Under the pieces are notes generated by a model that saw nothing but the letters and a program-made list of their open reading frames with translations, made no database searches and was not told where the DNA came from. Shown here in pieces: positions 1 to 8,163 of a DNA stretch of 44,987 nucleotides (position 1 is its first letter; every line of letters begins with the position of its first letter). The position numbers and the translations under genes were made by a program. The stretch comes from an uncultured Bacteroidales bacterium. GTDB taxonomy: Bacteria > Bacteroidota > Bacteroidia > Bacteroidales > UBA932. The stretch covers positions 1 through 44,987 of the forward strand of contig CANBDZ010000004.1 of the NCBI GenBank assembly GCA_947367375.1, read 5' to 3'.

Positions 1-66
1 TATAAATCCGAATATAGTCATGCACTTAAGTACATTTAACAAATATAGTTATTTTTCCTTTACTAA

Positions 67-98
67 CTTGACAATTTATTTACAAACATCTATATTCG
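67..98 (+). promoter_or_regulatory. Predicted promoter of the broken Stealth gene
   Basis: CTTG (67-70), a 20-nt spacer, then TATATTCG (91-98) resembles the Bacteroidetes consensus TTTG-N19/21-TAnnTTTG with one mismatch in each box. It lies 27 nt before the ATG at 126. Bases 1-66 are AT-rich with nothing else I can name. Confidence 0.45.
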
Positions 99-125
99 CC
101 AAAATTTAAACAGCTTCTTGAAATC

Positions 126-383
126 ATGCACTCTCCCTCATCAGTCGAGCCTGTAGATTTCGTCATCTCATGGGTGGATGGCAACGACCCGGCACACCGG
201 CAGAAACTTGCACGCTACACCTCAAAGGTAAAGGACGCATCATGTGACGATGTGGCCGGGGACACGCGTTTCGCCAATATCGGTGAAATCAATTATTGTG
301 TGGCATCTATCCACAGGTTCGCAAGATTCGCGAGGCAGATATTCATAATAACAGACAATCAGAATCCGCATCCGGTAGTTTGA
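126..383 (+). pseudogene. Stealth-family phosphotransferase, 5' fragment cut by an IS
   Basis: The fragment encodes the first conserved region of Stealth proteins: DFVISWVDGNDP near residues 11-22 and, further on, the R.A..GEINYCVASI and IFIITDNQ motifs (about residues 48-78). Stealth enzymes are hexose-1-phosphate transferases that build capsule-like surface polymers in bacteria and protozoa, and full-length members are over 300 residues. Host sequence ends at 378; the first bases of the insertion sequence supply the final Val and the TGA stop. The remaining conserved regions are absent, and no other part of the gene lies beyond the far end of the insertion. The product is presumably non-functional. 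The family call rests on motif similarity and is good but not tested. Confidence 0.75.
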
Positions 384-388
384 CACTT
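379..388 (+). repeat. Left terminal inverted repeat of the IS
   Basis: TTTGACACTT is identical to the reverse complement of 2487-2496. Similarity continues weakly, giving 12 of 14 matching positions. Confidence 0.7.
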
Positions 389-420
389 TCTTGAAAAATA
401 AAATTTTGTAAATATTTGAT

Positions 421-447
421 AGACTTTCTGTTGAAAGTCTTTTTTTT
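421..447 (+). terminator. Intrinsic terminator inside the IS left end
   Basis: A perfect 8-bp stem (AGACTTTC / GAAAGTCT) with the 4-nt loop TGTT is followed by a run of seven T. It lies between the IS end and the transposase promoter, so it should block transcription entering from the interrupted host gene. This is a known way for IS elements to limit read-through transposase expression. Confidence 0.75.
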
Positions 448-462
448 GTCAAATTTAATTTC

Positions 463-470
463 TATATTTG
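463..470 (+). promoter_or_regulatory. -7 box of the transposase promoter
   Basis: TATATTTG fits TAnnTTTG and lies 31 nt before the transposase ATG. No well-spaced TTTG box was found upstream. Confidence 0.5.
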
Positions 471-501
471 TAGTATATTGTGATATATTACAAAGCAGAG
501 T

Positions 502-2268
502 ATGATACTAAAATCTTGTAATTCAAAGAATTATACATTTTACTATGTTCAGAAGTCCTTTCGAACAGAAACCGGCAAGTGTTCCACCAAGAATATAGAG
601 CGCTTGGGTACTATAGATGACTTGCGGAAGCGTTTTGGTGATAAGGATCCGATTGGTGAGGCAAAGAAATATGTTGCAGAACTAACTGCTGCAGAGAAAG
701 AAAGCAATAAAAAAGTTATTGTTGAGTACTCTCCAACGGCCTTTATTCAGAAAAACGAGCAACGCAGCTACAATGGCGGCTATCTGTTCTTGCAGAAGAT
801 CTATCATGAACTGGGTCTTGACTATATCTGCAAGAAGATCGAGAAGAAGCACAAGAACAAGTATGACCTGAGTGAAATCTTGTCAATGCTTCTGTACACT
901 CGCGTCCTCTATCCTGGCTCAAAGCTATCTTCTCTTGAGGATGCAAAAAGGCTTATAGAACAACCGTCAGCGGATATACATCAGGTATACCGTGCCCTTA
1001 GCCTGCTTGCAACTGAGTTCAATGAGGTGCAGGCAGACGTCTATAAGCGCAGTCTGAAGTTAGGCAAAAGGGATACTCGCGTCGTGTACTACGACCTGAC
1101 TAACTACTTCTTTGAATGGGAGGAGGAACAGGGTTTGGTTCAGTATGGACACAGCAAAGAAGGACGTCCACTGCCTATTGTTCAGATGGGTCTGTTCATG
1201 GATAAGGATGGCTTCCCGTTGGCAATGTGCATTGAACCAGGCAACACAGCTGAGACTACCACGCTCAAGCCGATGGAAGAACTTCTAAAGGAAAAGTTTG
1301 GACTATCTAAACTCGTTGTATGCACAGACGGTGGTCTATCATCTTATGAGAACAGGAAAAATGACAGTGTTGGAGACAGGGCCTTCATCACCGTTCAATC
1401 TCTAAAGAAACTCAAGAAGCCGCTTCAAGACTGGGCACTGGAGTCCACTGGGTGGCACATGAGTGGTTCGGATGAAGAATATGACATCAGCCAGTTGAAT
1501 CCGGACGAATACTATAATGTAACCTTCTATAAGGAGAGATGGGAGCCAATAAAGATGTCTACAGGTGAGGTTCTGGAACAGCGTCTTATTGTTACCTTCT
1601 CGTTCAAGTATAGAGAATATCTTTCCTATATACGCAATCGTCAGATATCAAGAGCGCAGGCTCTGATTGACTCTGGGCGTGGCAGCACATCAAAGCGCAA
1701 GAGTCCGAATGATGCTAAGAGATACATCAAATCGGAATACTGCACACCAGATGGAGAACTGGCTCAGATAGAAAACTTCTCACTCAATCAGGATATGATC
1801 GATCAGGAATCTCGTTTTGATGGCTTCTATGGCATATGTACTGACCTGGAGGGTTCTGCGCCTGAAATCATAAAGATCAACGGCGGCAGATGGATCATTG
1901 AGAACGGCTTCCGCACAATGAAGACAGACCTCAGGGCCAGACCTGTGTACTTGAAAAGGGATGACAGGATCAAGGCTCACTTCCTGACATGCTTCCTGTC
2001 GTTATTGTTATATAAATATCTCGAAAAGAAGGTTAACCGTGGTGGACAGCACTTCACTACATCTGAAATCATAGGCACCCTAAGGGACATGAACTTCCTG
2101 AGCGTCAATGGGGAAGGATATATCCCAACATACACAAGGACCGACCTGACGAACAATCTGCATGGCTCTGCTGGCTTCAGGACGGACTATCAGATAGTCA
2201 CAAAGAAACAAATGAGAAGCATAATAGCACATACAAAGAAACGCGATAAAGATAATGCAGATGAATAG
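502..2268 (+). CDS. IS1634-family transposase
   Basis: This 588-residue DDE transposase has the length and layout of the IS1634 branch of the IS4-like superfamily. Candidate catalytic residues are Asp198 in VYYDLTNYFFE, Asp276 in LVVCTDGG, and Glu467 in GGRWIIENGFR. The last sits in a helix followed by the K/R-rich stretch typical of these enzymes. The HSKEGRPLPIVQMGLF block (residues 217-232) is characteristic of the family. The region around 130-195 probably helps bind the element's ends. The frame is intact, so the enzyme may be active. Its stop codon abuts the left arm of a GC-rich hairpin repeat. Confidence 0.9.
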   Translation: MILKSCNSKNYTFYYVQKSFRTETGKCSTKNIERLGTIDDLRKRFGDKDPIGEAKKYVAELTAAEKESNKKVIVEYSPTAFIQKNEQRSYNGGYLFLQKIYHELGLDYICKKIEKKHKNKYDLSEILSMLLYTRVLYPGSKLSSLEDAKRLIEQPSADIHQVYRALSLLATEFNEVQADVYKRSLKLGKRDTRVVYYDLTNYFFEWEEEQGLVQYGHSKEGRPLPIVQMGLFMDKDGFPLAMCIEPGNTAETTTLKPMEELLKEKFGLSKLVVCTDGGLSSYENRKNDSVGDRAFITVQSLKKLKKPLQDWALESTGWHMSGSDEEYDISQLNPDEYYNVTFYKERWEPIKMSTGEVLEQRLIVTFSFKYREYLSYIRNRQISRAQALIDSGRGSTSKRKSPNDAKRYIKSEYCTPDGELAQIENFSLNQDMIDQESRFDGFYGICTDLEGSAPEIIKINGGRWIIENGFRTMKTDLRARPVYLKRDDRIKAHFLTCFLSLLLYKYLEKKVNRGGQHFTTSEIIGTLRDMNFLSVNGEGYIPTYTRTDLTNNLHGSAGFRTDYQIVTKKQMRSIIAHTKKRDKDNADE

Positions 2269-2390
2269 TTCTGTAGGGGTGGACTTCGGGCGGCGTAGTC
2301 GCCCGTGACTTCGTGAACGGGAGGGGCCCAGCGCAGCTGGGAGGGATAGCGCCATAGGCGCGTACCGGCCCGAAGTCCGCCCCTACAGAA
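2269..2390. repeat. GC-rich multi-hairpin repeat with 23-bp inverted arms
   Basis: The arms at 2269-2291 and 2368-2390 are reverse complements with one mismatch, which would be a G-U pair in RNA. Between them lie three smaller stems: CCCGT/ACGGG (2302-2306 with 2317-2321), CCCAGC/GCTGGG (2327-2332 with 2336-2341) and GCGCC/GGCGC (2349-2353 with 2357-2361). The whole could fold as a long stem topped by three hairpins. Its GC-rich composition contrasts with the AT-rich IS around it. It starts on the first base after the transposase stop. It may be a MITE- or REP-like intergenic repeat, part of the IS, or a strong terminator. Confidence 0.75.
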
Positions 2391-2423
2391 CGGCTTATAT
2401 ACTACATATCCAGAAAAAATCTT

Positions 2424-2460
2424 GAGGCTACAAATCGCCATTACAGCGGTCTGTAGCCTC
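2424..2460 (+). other. Hairpin near the IS right end
   Basis: GAGGCTACA (2424-2432) pairs perfectly with TGTAGCCTC (2452-2460) around a 19-nt loop. It lies 27 nt inside the right inverted repeat. It could be a terminator without a T-tract or a site recognised by the transposase. Bases 2497-2533 beyond the IS are AT-rich, with no feature I can name. Confidence 0.5.
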
Positions 2461-2486
2461 GAAATATATCAAATTGCACTAAATGC

Positions 2487-2496
2487 AAGTGTCAAA
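2487..2496 (-). repeat. Right terminal inverted repeat of the IS
   Basis: AAGTGTCAAA is the exact inverse of the left end at 379-388 and marks the likely right boundary of the element. Confidence 0.7.
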
Positions 2497-2533
2497 GACA
2501 GGAATTTAGCAATTAATTTTCAATCGGCAATAA

Positions 2534-3589
2534 TTATTTTGATATTTCGCCCCTCAAATCGGTTTCGAGCATCTTCTTAACCGTCGCATTTTCCTGAATT
2601 TCTCCCAAAAGATAGAAAAGTTTGCCGAGTGCACTTTCTGTTGTGGAGTCGTAGCCGTTGACTACTCCTGCCTCTTTCAGGCATTTTCCGGTAGCGTAGA
2701 TGTCCATATTTACACTGCCTGCAAGACACTGAGTTACGTCCAGGATTATCTTTCCAGATTCGGACGCCTCCCTGACTATGTCAAGGAACCAATCTTTTGA
2801 CGGCGCGTTGCCCGCTCCGTATGTTTCAATTATGACAGCTCTGGTGTCATTGCTGCACAAGATAGTTCTCACGATCTGTGGCGTGATTCCCGGGTGTATC
2901 TTGAGGATGGAGACCCTGGTGTCGAGAGTCTTATGGAATATTGGTCGTGCATTCCAGTTGTCTGGTCTGCGGATGAGCTGCTGGTTGTACCTGATGTTGA
3001 TTCCTGCCTCTGCAAGAGGAGGGTAGTTAGGAGAACGGAAGGCTCTGAAGTGATCTGAATTTATCTTTAAAGCCCTGTTTCCTCTCATCAGGATGTTGTC
3101 GAAGCATATGCAGACTTCCGGTACAAGAGCATGCCCCTCGCTGTCGCGGGCAGCCGCTATCTCTACGGATGAGATGAGGTTTTCTTTTCCGTCTGTGCGT
3201 GGGATTCCGATCGGAAGCTGGCTTCCAGTGAAGATTACAGGCTTGGTGAGTCCCTCAATCATGAAGCTGACTGCGGATGCTGAGTATGCCATTGTGTCTG
3301 TTCCGTGCAGGATGACAAATCCGTCATACTCGTCATACTTCTGTTCAATCAACTCTGTGATCGCTATCCATAGCGACGGCTCGACATCTGATGAGTCGAT
3401 GATCGGGTCAAATGTGTAGGAGTCTATCCTGTAGGCGAATTTTCCAAGTTCCGGAACCTCTTCAAGGATCTGGCTGAAATTGAATGGGCGAAGGGCCTGA
3501 ATTGCAGGATCTTCTTTCATTCCGATGGTACCTCCTGTATATATAAGGAGGATGGCGGATTTTGTGCCTGTAGATGTTATGTGACTCAT
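2534..3589 (-). CDS. ansA: Type I L-asparaginase
   Basis: Hydrolyses L-asparagine to aspartate and ammonia. The 351-residue length without a signal peptide fits the cytoplasmic type I enzyme. The first catalytic threonine lies in YTGGTIG (Thr21). The second motif, LHGTDTMAYSAS (about 94-105), supplies Thr97 and Asp98, and Lys135 in RTDGKEN matches the conserved lysine of the family. The start codon overlaps the stop of the upstream tatD in an ATGA arrangement, so the two are translationally coupled. It is the last gene of the dprA-tatD-ansA run, and its end lies 37 nt from the IS right end. Confidence 0.95.
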   Translation of the reverse strand: MSHITSTGTKSAILLIYTGGTIGMKEDPAIQALRPFNFSQILEEVPELGKFAYRIDSYTFDPIIDSSDVEPSLWIAITELIEQKYDEYDGFVILHGTDTMAYSASAVSFMIEGLTKPVIFTGSQLPIGIPRTDGKENLISSVEIAAARDSEGHALVPEVCICFDNILMRGNRALKINSDHFRAFRSPNYPPLAEAGINIRYNQQLIRRPDNWNARPIFHKTLDTRVSILKIHPGITPQIVRTILCSNDTRAVIIETYGAGNAPSKDWFLDIVREASESGKIILDVTQCLAGSVNMDIYATGKCLKEAGVVNGYDSTTESALGKLFYLLGEIQENATVKKMLETDLRGEISK

Positions 3590-4353
3590 ATCTTAAACAG
3601 TTTCTTGGCGTTTTCTGTAGTTGTAGCTGCGACTTCTCCGAGGTCCTTTCCTGTGCACAGGGCGAGTTTCTCGGCTATGATGGGCACATAGCTGCTTTCG
3701 TTGCGCTTGCCTCTGTAAGGTACAGGAGTGAGGTATGGAGAATCAGTCTCGAGGAGGATCCTTTCCAGAGGTATGTCCTTGACTGTTTCAGCGATTCCTG
3801 CCTTCTTGTAGGTGAGCACACCTCCGATGCCGATGTACCAGTCGCCGAGCTTCTGGAGCTCGCGGTAGGTTTCGGCACTGCCGCTGTAGGCATGGAATAC
3901 GCCCCTGAGTGCGAGGTGCTTGCACTCTTTCAAGACGTTGATTATCAGTTCTGTAGATTCTCGTGAGTGAATGATGACAGGCAGGTCCAGACGGTCAGCC
4001 AGCTCCAGCTGAAGGCGCAGTGCTGTCTGTTGTTCCTTTATGAATTCCTTGGACCAGTAGCAGTCCATTCCGATCTCTCCGATGGCATATATCTTTCTGT
4101 CAAGCCATCTTTCCATCTCTTCCATTTCCTTTTCCCATCCGGCATCGATCGAGGTAGGGTGGAGGCCCAGGCAAGGGAATACGGTTCCTTCGTGCCTGCC
4201 GGCCATCGCGAACATCGCTTCACGGCTCTGAGAATCTATATCGGGGAATATGAGCTTGGTTACTCCGGCTTCGACGGCCCTGCTGACCGCAGAGTCGTAT
4301 TCGCCATCGAAAGCCTCATCGTAGAGATGTGCATGTGTGTCAATGAATTCCAT
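3586..4353 (-). CDS. tatD: TatD-family metal-dependent hydrolase
   Basis: Members are metal-dependent nucleases linked to DNA repair or degradation. The metal ligands are visible: His7 and His9 in DTHAHLYDE, Glu93 in AIGEIGMD, His129 in PVIIHSRE, His154 in GVFHAYSGS and Asp204 in ETDSPYLTP. The length of 255 residues is normal for the family. The frame is open for 53 more codons upstream, but the ATG at 4353 puts the first motif at the usual N-terminal position. The added upstream part would run into dprA coding sequence. It lies between dprA (37-nt gap) and ansA (4-nt overlap). The exact substrate of this paralogue is unknown. Confidence 0.93.
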   Translation of the reverse strand: MEFIDTHAHLYDEAFDGEYDSAVSRAVEAGVTKLIFPDIDSQSREAMFAMAGRHEGTVFPCLGLHPTSIDAGWEKEMEEMERWLDRKIYAIGEIGMDCYWSKEFIKEQQTALRLQLELADRLDLPVIIHSRESTELIINVLKECKHLALRGVFHAYSGSAETYRELQKLGDWYIGIGGVLTYKKAGIAETVKDIPLERILLETDSPYLTPVPYRGKRNESSYVPIIAEKLALCTGKDLGEVAATTTENAKKLFKI

Positions 4354-4390
4354 ATTATCGTCATGACGTATCCGACAAATGTAGGAAAAA

Positions 4391-5551
4391 TTATTGAATA
4401 ATTTTACCGATAGAGCATCTTTGAAGCAGATCCACTGAGATGAAGCCGTCCATCTCAAGCGCCCCTGCCAGCTGTGCCGCCTTCGAATAGCTGACGGTGA
4501 GTTTTTCGGCAAGTTCCTCTATAGTGATTCCACGTTCTGACCTTATGATGGAGATGGCGGCGACAACCTGTGATGCGAATTCCGTATCGCAGCCATACTT
4601 CTGTGCAACCGCATCCTTGAATGACACTTTCCCTCTTTCCCTGCCTTTCTCGAGTCCGAGGCTGTCCAATAGCTCGTCCACTGAGGTGAGCGGTTCGGCT
4701 ATCTTGCTCTTTATCAAGAAATTGCATCCCTGCGATCGTAGGTCGTCCACTCTTCCCGGCAAGGCATAGACATCCCTGTCGTAAGAGAATGCCAGACGTG
4801 ATGTCATCATTCCTCCGCCTTTGATCTTCGATTCGATGAGTATGGTCGCGTCGCTCAGGCCTGCAATTATCCTGTTCCTCCTGAGGAAATGGATGGCCAA
4901 AGGAGCTGTGCCGGGAGGGTAGTCGGTGACTAAAGCGCAGCCTTCCGTATGGTAAAGCCTTTCAGCAAATTCCTTGTGCCTCCAGGGATATATGGCTTCA
5001 GGCCCGGTGGCCATTACGCCAATGGTCGGTACGCCCTCTTCGATGGCTGTCCGATGGGCATAGAAGTCCGTGCCGAGGGCGAGCCCGCTCACGATGACGG
5101 GCTTCGAGCCGCTGGCAGCCATCCCTCTTACCGTCTTCTCGCACCATTCCTTCCCATACGGGGATATGTCCCTTGTGCCCACGACGGCTATCCGAGGCTC
5201 CGGCTTCCATAATTTTTCAAGGGGTGTGGTGGTCCTGACATATAATCCGACCGGCGCATCAGGGCATTCCTTCAGCAGCCCCGGATAGTCCGGCTCTGTC
5301 CATCCTGTAAATAAAATGTCTGACCCTTGAAGGCGGCTCAGCTCTTCCGCAGCCTGGTCCACCGCTGAGGAGGCAATCAAGTCGCGATACTTGGAATGCG
5401 GCCCGAGGAGACCGTCGATGTCTTCGGGGCTGAGACGGAACACTTCGGCTGCGCTTCCGAGGTGGCTGATGAGGGCAAGGGCGACCTTTGGGTCGAAGCC
5501 GAAAATGCGGTTCAGTGCGCAGAGACTTGCTTTTTCTTCAAAATTTTCCAT
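4391..5551 (-). CDS. dprA: DNA-processing protein DprA
   Basis: DprA loads RecA onto incoming single-stranded DNA during natural transformation and occurs widely even in bacteria not known to be competent. An N-terminal helical (HhH/SAM-like) region of about 70 residues precedes the Rossmann-like core at about 120-290. The core has VVGTRDISPYG, VSGLALGTDFYAH (154-166), FLRRNRIIAGLSDATILIE (222-240) and YALPG (262-266). The C-terminal part (about 310-380) looks like the winged-helix DML1-like domain. The length of 386 residues is normal. It heads the dprA-tatD-ansA run. Confidence 0.95.
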   Translation of the reverse strand: MENFEEKASLCALNRIFGFDPKVALALISHLGSAAEVFRLSPEDIDGLLGPHSKYRDLIASSAVDQAAEELSRLQGSDILFTGWTEPDYPGLLKECPDAPVGLYVRTTTPLEKLWKPEPRIAVVGTRDISPYGKEWCEKTVRGMAASGSKPVIVSGLALGTDFYAHRTAIEEGVPTIGVMATGPEAIYPWRHKEFAERLYHTEGCALVTDYPPGTAPLAIHFLRRNRIIAGLSDATILIESKIKGGGMMTSRLAFSYDRDVYALPGRVDDLRSQGCNFLIKSKIAEPLTSVDELLDSLGLEKGRERGKVSFKDAVAQKYGCDTEFASQVVAAISIIRSERGITIEELAEKLTVSYSKAAQLAGALEMDGFISVDLLQRCSIGKIIQ

Positions 5552-5567
5552 GCCCCAAAGTAAAATG

Positions 5568-5640
5568 AAAATCGGCTTCCCGAACTGGCCGGAAAACCGA
5601 TTTTTATCTTTTTTAAAGAAACTTTTTCTGTTTCTTTAAA
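5568..5640. terminator. Two adjacent hairpins between queA and dprA
   Basis: AAAATCGG (5568-5575) pairs with CCGATTTT (5597-5604), extended by TTCC/GGAA pairing. TTTAAAGAAAC (5612-5622) pairs with GTTTCTTTAAA (5630-5640), an 11-bp stem. Both are A/T-rich. They lie just downstream of queA, so partial termination before dprA is plausible. Confidence 0.5.
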
Positions 5641-5664
5641 GTTTTGTCGAATTTTTAACGTTCA

Positions 5665-6714
5665 TCAGATGATGAGGAGAGCATCTCCGTAAGGACCGAA
5701 CTTGTAGTCCATCTCGAGAGCTGTCTTGTACGCCTTCATCACGTTCTCGTAACCTCCGAATGCGGCCACTGACATGAGCATTGTCGAGCCTGGACGGTGG
5801 AAGTTTGACACGATTGCGTTAGGAATTGCGAATCTGTGAGGAGGGAAGATGAACTTGTTGGTCCATCCGTCGTAAGGAATCACCTCGTCGTTTGTGGTTA
5901 CATAAGTCTCCAGGGCTCTGATTGTAGTGATGCCGACTGCAAGAACTTTGTTGCCTGCCTTCTTTGTCTTGTTGATGATCTCTGCTGCCTCTTCGGAGAT
6001 GTCGAACTTCTCTGAATCCATCTTGTGCTTTGAAAGGTCTTCAACGTCCACCTCTCTGAAGTGACCGATACCCATGTGGAGGGTAATGAATGCCTTGTTG
6101 ATGTCCTTGAGGATCATTCTGTTGAACAGCTCGCGACTGAAGTGGAGACCTGCTGCAGGGGCTGAAACCGCACCTTCGTGCTTTGCGAAGATGGTCTGGA
6201 AATTCTCTGCATCCTCCGGAGTCACGTCCTTCTTCACCCAGCTTGGGATCGGTGTCTGGCCGAGTCCGAAGAGGGTTTCCTTGAAGTCCTCGTAGCTTCC
6301 GTCATAGAGGAAGCGGAGTGTGCGGCCTCTTGAAGTGGTGTTGTCGATCACCTCAGCAACAAGGCTCTCGTCTTCTCCGAAGTAAAGCTTGTTTCCTATA
6401 CGGATCTTCCTGGCAGGATCTACGATCACGTCCCAGAGTCTCTGCTCGCGGTTGAGCTCTCTGAGGAGGAACACCTCGATGTCAGCACCTGTCTTCTCCT
6501 TGTTTCCATAAAGTCTTGCAGGGAAAACCTTGGTGTCGTTGAGCACGAATGTGTCGCCTTTGCCGAAATAGTCGATGATGTTCTTGAAAAGCTTGTGTTC
6601 GATTTCTCCTGTTGCCTTGTGGAGTACCATGAGTTTGGCCTCATCACGCCAGTAAGACGGCTCTGTAGCGATCTTTTCCGCAGGGAGATTGAACTGGAAT
6701 TGAGAGAGTTTCAT
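5665..6714 (-). CDS. queA: tRNA preQ1(34) S-adenosylmethionine ribosyltransferase-isomerase
   Basis: Transfers and isomerises the ribosyl group of S-adenosylmethionine onto preQ1-tRNA, making epoxyqueuosine at the wobble base. The 349-residue protein begins with the family's [15 protein letters not shown] and continues with [23 protein letters not shown] and [10 protein letters not shown] lie in the middle. The C-terminal [19 protein letters not shown] block is diagnostic. No other queuosine genes are in the window. The Nudix gene upstream on the same strand is 100 nt away; that gap is AT-rich, with no riboswitch core I could recognise. Confidence 0.97.
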   Translation of the reverse strand: MKLSQFQFNLPAEKIATEPSYWRDEAKLMVLHKATGEIEHKLFKNIIDYFGKGDTFVLNDTKVFPARLYGNKEKTGADIEVFLLRELNREQRLWDVIVDPARKIRIGNKLYFGEDESLVAEVIDNTTSRGRTLRFLYDGSYEDFKETLFGLGQTPIPSWVKKDVTPEDAENFQTIFAKHEGAVSAPAAGLHFSRELFNRMILKDINKAFITLHMGIGHFREVDVEDLSKHKMDSEKFDISEEAAEIINKTKKAGNKVLAVGITTIRALETYVTTNDEVIPYDGWTNKFIFPPHRFAIPNAIVSNFHRPGSTMLMSVAAFGGYENVMKAYKTALEMDYKFGPYGDALLII

Positions 6715-6814
6715 AATTATATTATCTTGTCTTATCTTATATTCGCAAAAAATACACTAGATTATACGGTTTTTCAGCGGTTTTGTTTCACTTTGACAAG
6801 ATTTTTTGCAAAAA

Positions 6815-7426
6815 TCATATTTTTGCTTCCCTGAACACTTCCACAATCGAAGGATAAGTGTTCAGAAGACAGGCCGGAAGGCTTGACTTTGCGACCCATG
6901 CAGCTTTGGTTATGTCCTCCTCGCGCTGAGGGGTGAGGTCGGTCGGGTCAGTGTACAGCATGTCGTACCAGTAGGTGTGCTTGAGATGCCATATGTCGTC
7001 CCTTCTGTAGCAGTGGTCTGTAATGCAGATCAGGTTCCGGAGTTCGAGTTCATATATACCTGTCTCCTCCTGAACTTCGCGCAGTGCTGTCGTTTCGATC
7101 GGCTCCCCGGGGTCCTGATGCCCTTTGGGCAGGTCCCAGAGGCCGTTTCTGCTGATAAGCAGGAAATCGCCTCTGCGGTTTGAGACGAGGCCGCCGCCGG
7201 CGTTCACCTCCTTGAACTCGGCGCATATGCGTCGGTATGTCTCCTCTAGGTCATCGGTCGGTATGCACACCCTCTGGAGCGAGTCCGATGCCTCCACCAT
7301 ACCTACCAAAGTGTGTATGTCCAGACTCTCTCCGAGCCTGAACTGCACTGCGTTAGGGTCAGCCAGAGACGGGTCGTCCGGACTGCAGATGATTATGCAT
7401 CTCTTTTCGAAGTATATCTTGTGCAT
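6815..7426 (-). CDS. Nudix hydrolase
   Basis: Nudix enzymes split nucleoside diphosphates linked to another group. The Nudix box runs from Gly102 (GHQDPGEPIETTALREVQEE, then TGI), with the metal-binding REVQEE core intact. Just upstream, NGLWDLPKG is the usual strand before the box. The N-terminal 75 residues are not part of the Nudix fold and have no family I recognise. The ATG at 7426 was chosen because a TATATTTG promoter box lies 59 nt upstream of it. An in-frame start further upstream would lie beyond that box, inside the pyrE coding region. Length is 203 residues. The substrate cannot be told. Confidence 0.88.
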   Translation of the reverse strand: MHKIYFEKRCIIICSPDDPSLADPNAVQFRLGESLDIHTLVGMVEASDSLQRVCIPTDDLEETYRRICAEFKEVNAGGGLVSNRRGDFLLISRNGLWDLPKGHQDPGEPIETTALREVQEETGIYELELRNLICITDHCYRRDDIWHLKHTYWYDMLYTDPTDLTPQREEDITKAAWVAKSSLPACLLNTYPSIVEVFREAKI

Positions 7427-7443
7427 TTGACCTTTTATTTTAT

Positions 7444-7492
7444 TAACTTTGCACGGAATGTGCCGATGTGACTGCATCTTGGTGCAAATATA
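7444..7492. promoter_or_regulatory. Divergent promoter boxes, Nudix gene and pyrE
   Basis: On the plus strand TAACTTTG (7444-7451) fits TAnnTTTG and faces pyrE. On the minus strand TATATTTG (complement of 7485-7492) faces the Nudix gene. The two boxes point across each other, so the start regions overlap and could interfere. Confidence 0.5.
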
Positions 7493-7529
7493 GGCAGAAG
7501 AACTGAAAAACAATAAAAACAGATTAATT

Positions 7530-8162
7530 ATGGAATCAATTGAAAAAGCAGTTGCGAAGTCCCTTTTGGACATCAAAGCCGTAATGTTGAGACCTGAGAA
7601 CCCATTCACTTGGGCTTCCGGATGGAAATCACCGATATATTGTGACAATAGAAGAGTACTTTCGTATCCAGCAATACGCGAAAACATCTGCCGCTGGATG
7701 GCTGACATCATCAATGAGAAGTATCCTGATGTTGAGGTTATCGCAGGTGTGGCTACAGGTGCGATCGCGCACGGCTACCTCGTGGCTCATATGCTCGGCA
7801 AGCCGTTCTGCTATGTAAGACCGAAACCGAAGGATCATGGTACCGGATCGCAGATCGAGGGTATCCTTGAGCCGGGCTCAAAGGTTGTCATCGTGGAGGA
7901 CCTCATCTCTACAGGTATGAGCAGCCTTGCGGCAAAGAATGCTCTTGTGACTGCAGGAGCAGACATTATGGGTATGGTGGCTATCTTCTCTTACAACTTC
8001 AACAATGCCCGCAAGGCATTCGAGGACGCGAATGTAGAGCTTACCACATTGTCTAACTATGACGCCCTCATCGAGGCTGCGCACGAGATCGGTTATGTGC
8101 AGGAGTCTGACATAGAGGTGCTGAAGCAGTGGAGATTCTCTCCTTCTACCTGGGGCAAGTAA
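7530..8162 (+). CDS. pyrE: Orotate phosphoribosyltransferase
   Basis: Makes orotidine 5'-phosphate from orotate and PRPP in pyrimidine synthesis. The PRPP-binding motif VVIVEDLISTGMS lies at residues 119-131. The flexible catalytic loop with KDHGTGSQIEG follows at 101-111, and FTWASGWKSPIYCDNR (26-41) is the typical N-terminal orotate-site region. The length of 210 residues is normal. It is the first gene of a five-gene operon; the next starts one base after its stop. No attenuator-like structure was seen before it. Confidence 0.97.
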   Translation: MESIEKAVAKSLLDIKAVMLRPENPFTWASGWKSPIYCDNRRVLSYPAIRENICRWMADIINEKYPDVEVIAGVATGAIAHGYLVAHMLGKPFCYVRPKPKDHGTGSQIEGILEPGSKVVIVEDLISTGMSSLAAKNALVTAGADIMGMVAIFSYNFNNARKAFEDANVELTTLSNYDALIEAAHEIGYVQESDIEVLKQWRFSPSTWGK

Positions 8163-8163
8163 G

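Larger units (their letters stand above)
379..2496 (+). mobile_element. IS1634-family insertion sequence
   Basis: The element is about 2.1 kb with one transposase gene, bounded by imperfect terminal inverted repeats beginning TTTGACACTT. An intrinsic terminator lies just inside the left end, ahead of the transposase promoter, and hairpins lie inside the right end. The 6-nt flanks (CGGTAG on the left, GACAGG on the right) do not match, so no target-site duplication is visible. With the missing half of the Stealth gene, this suggests recombination or deletion after insertion, or an assembly join at a repeated IS. The ends were set by comparing the two termini by eye. Confidence 0.8.

Noticed and set aside
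373..2502. Target-site duplication around the IS
   Set aside because: The flanking hexamers CGGTAG and GACAGG do not match, even when the borders are shifted by one or two bases.
4354..4512. Longer tatD start within dprA
   Set aside because: The extra 53 residues read across dprA coding sequence and precede the normal HxH start motif.
6715..6814. Possible preQ1 riboswitch before queA
   Set aside because: The region is A/T-rich with an ACCGCTGAAAAACCG stretch, but I could not find the conserved aptamer core or a pairing scheme.
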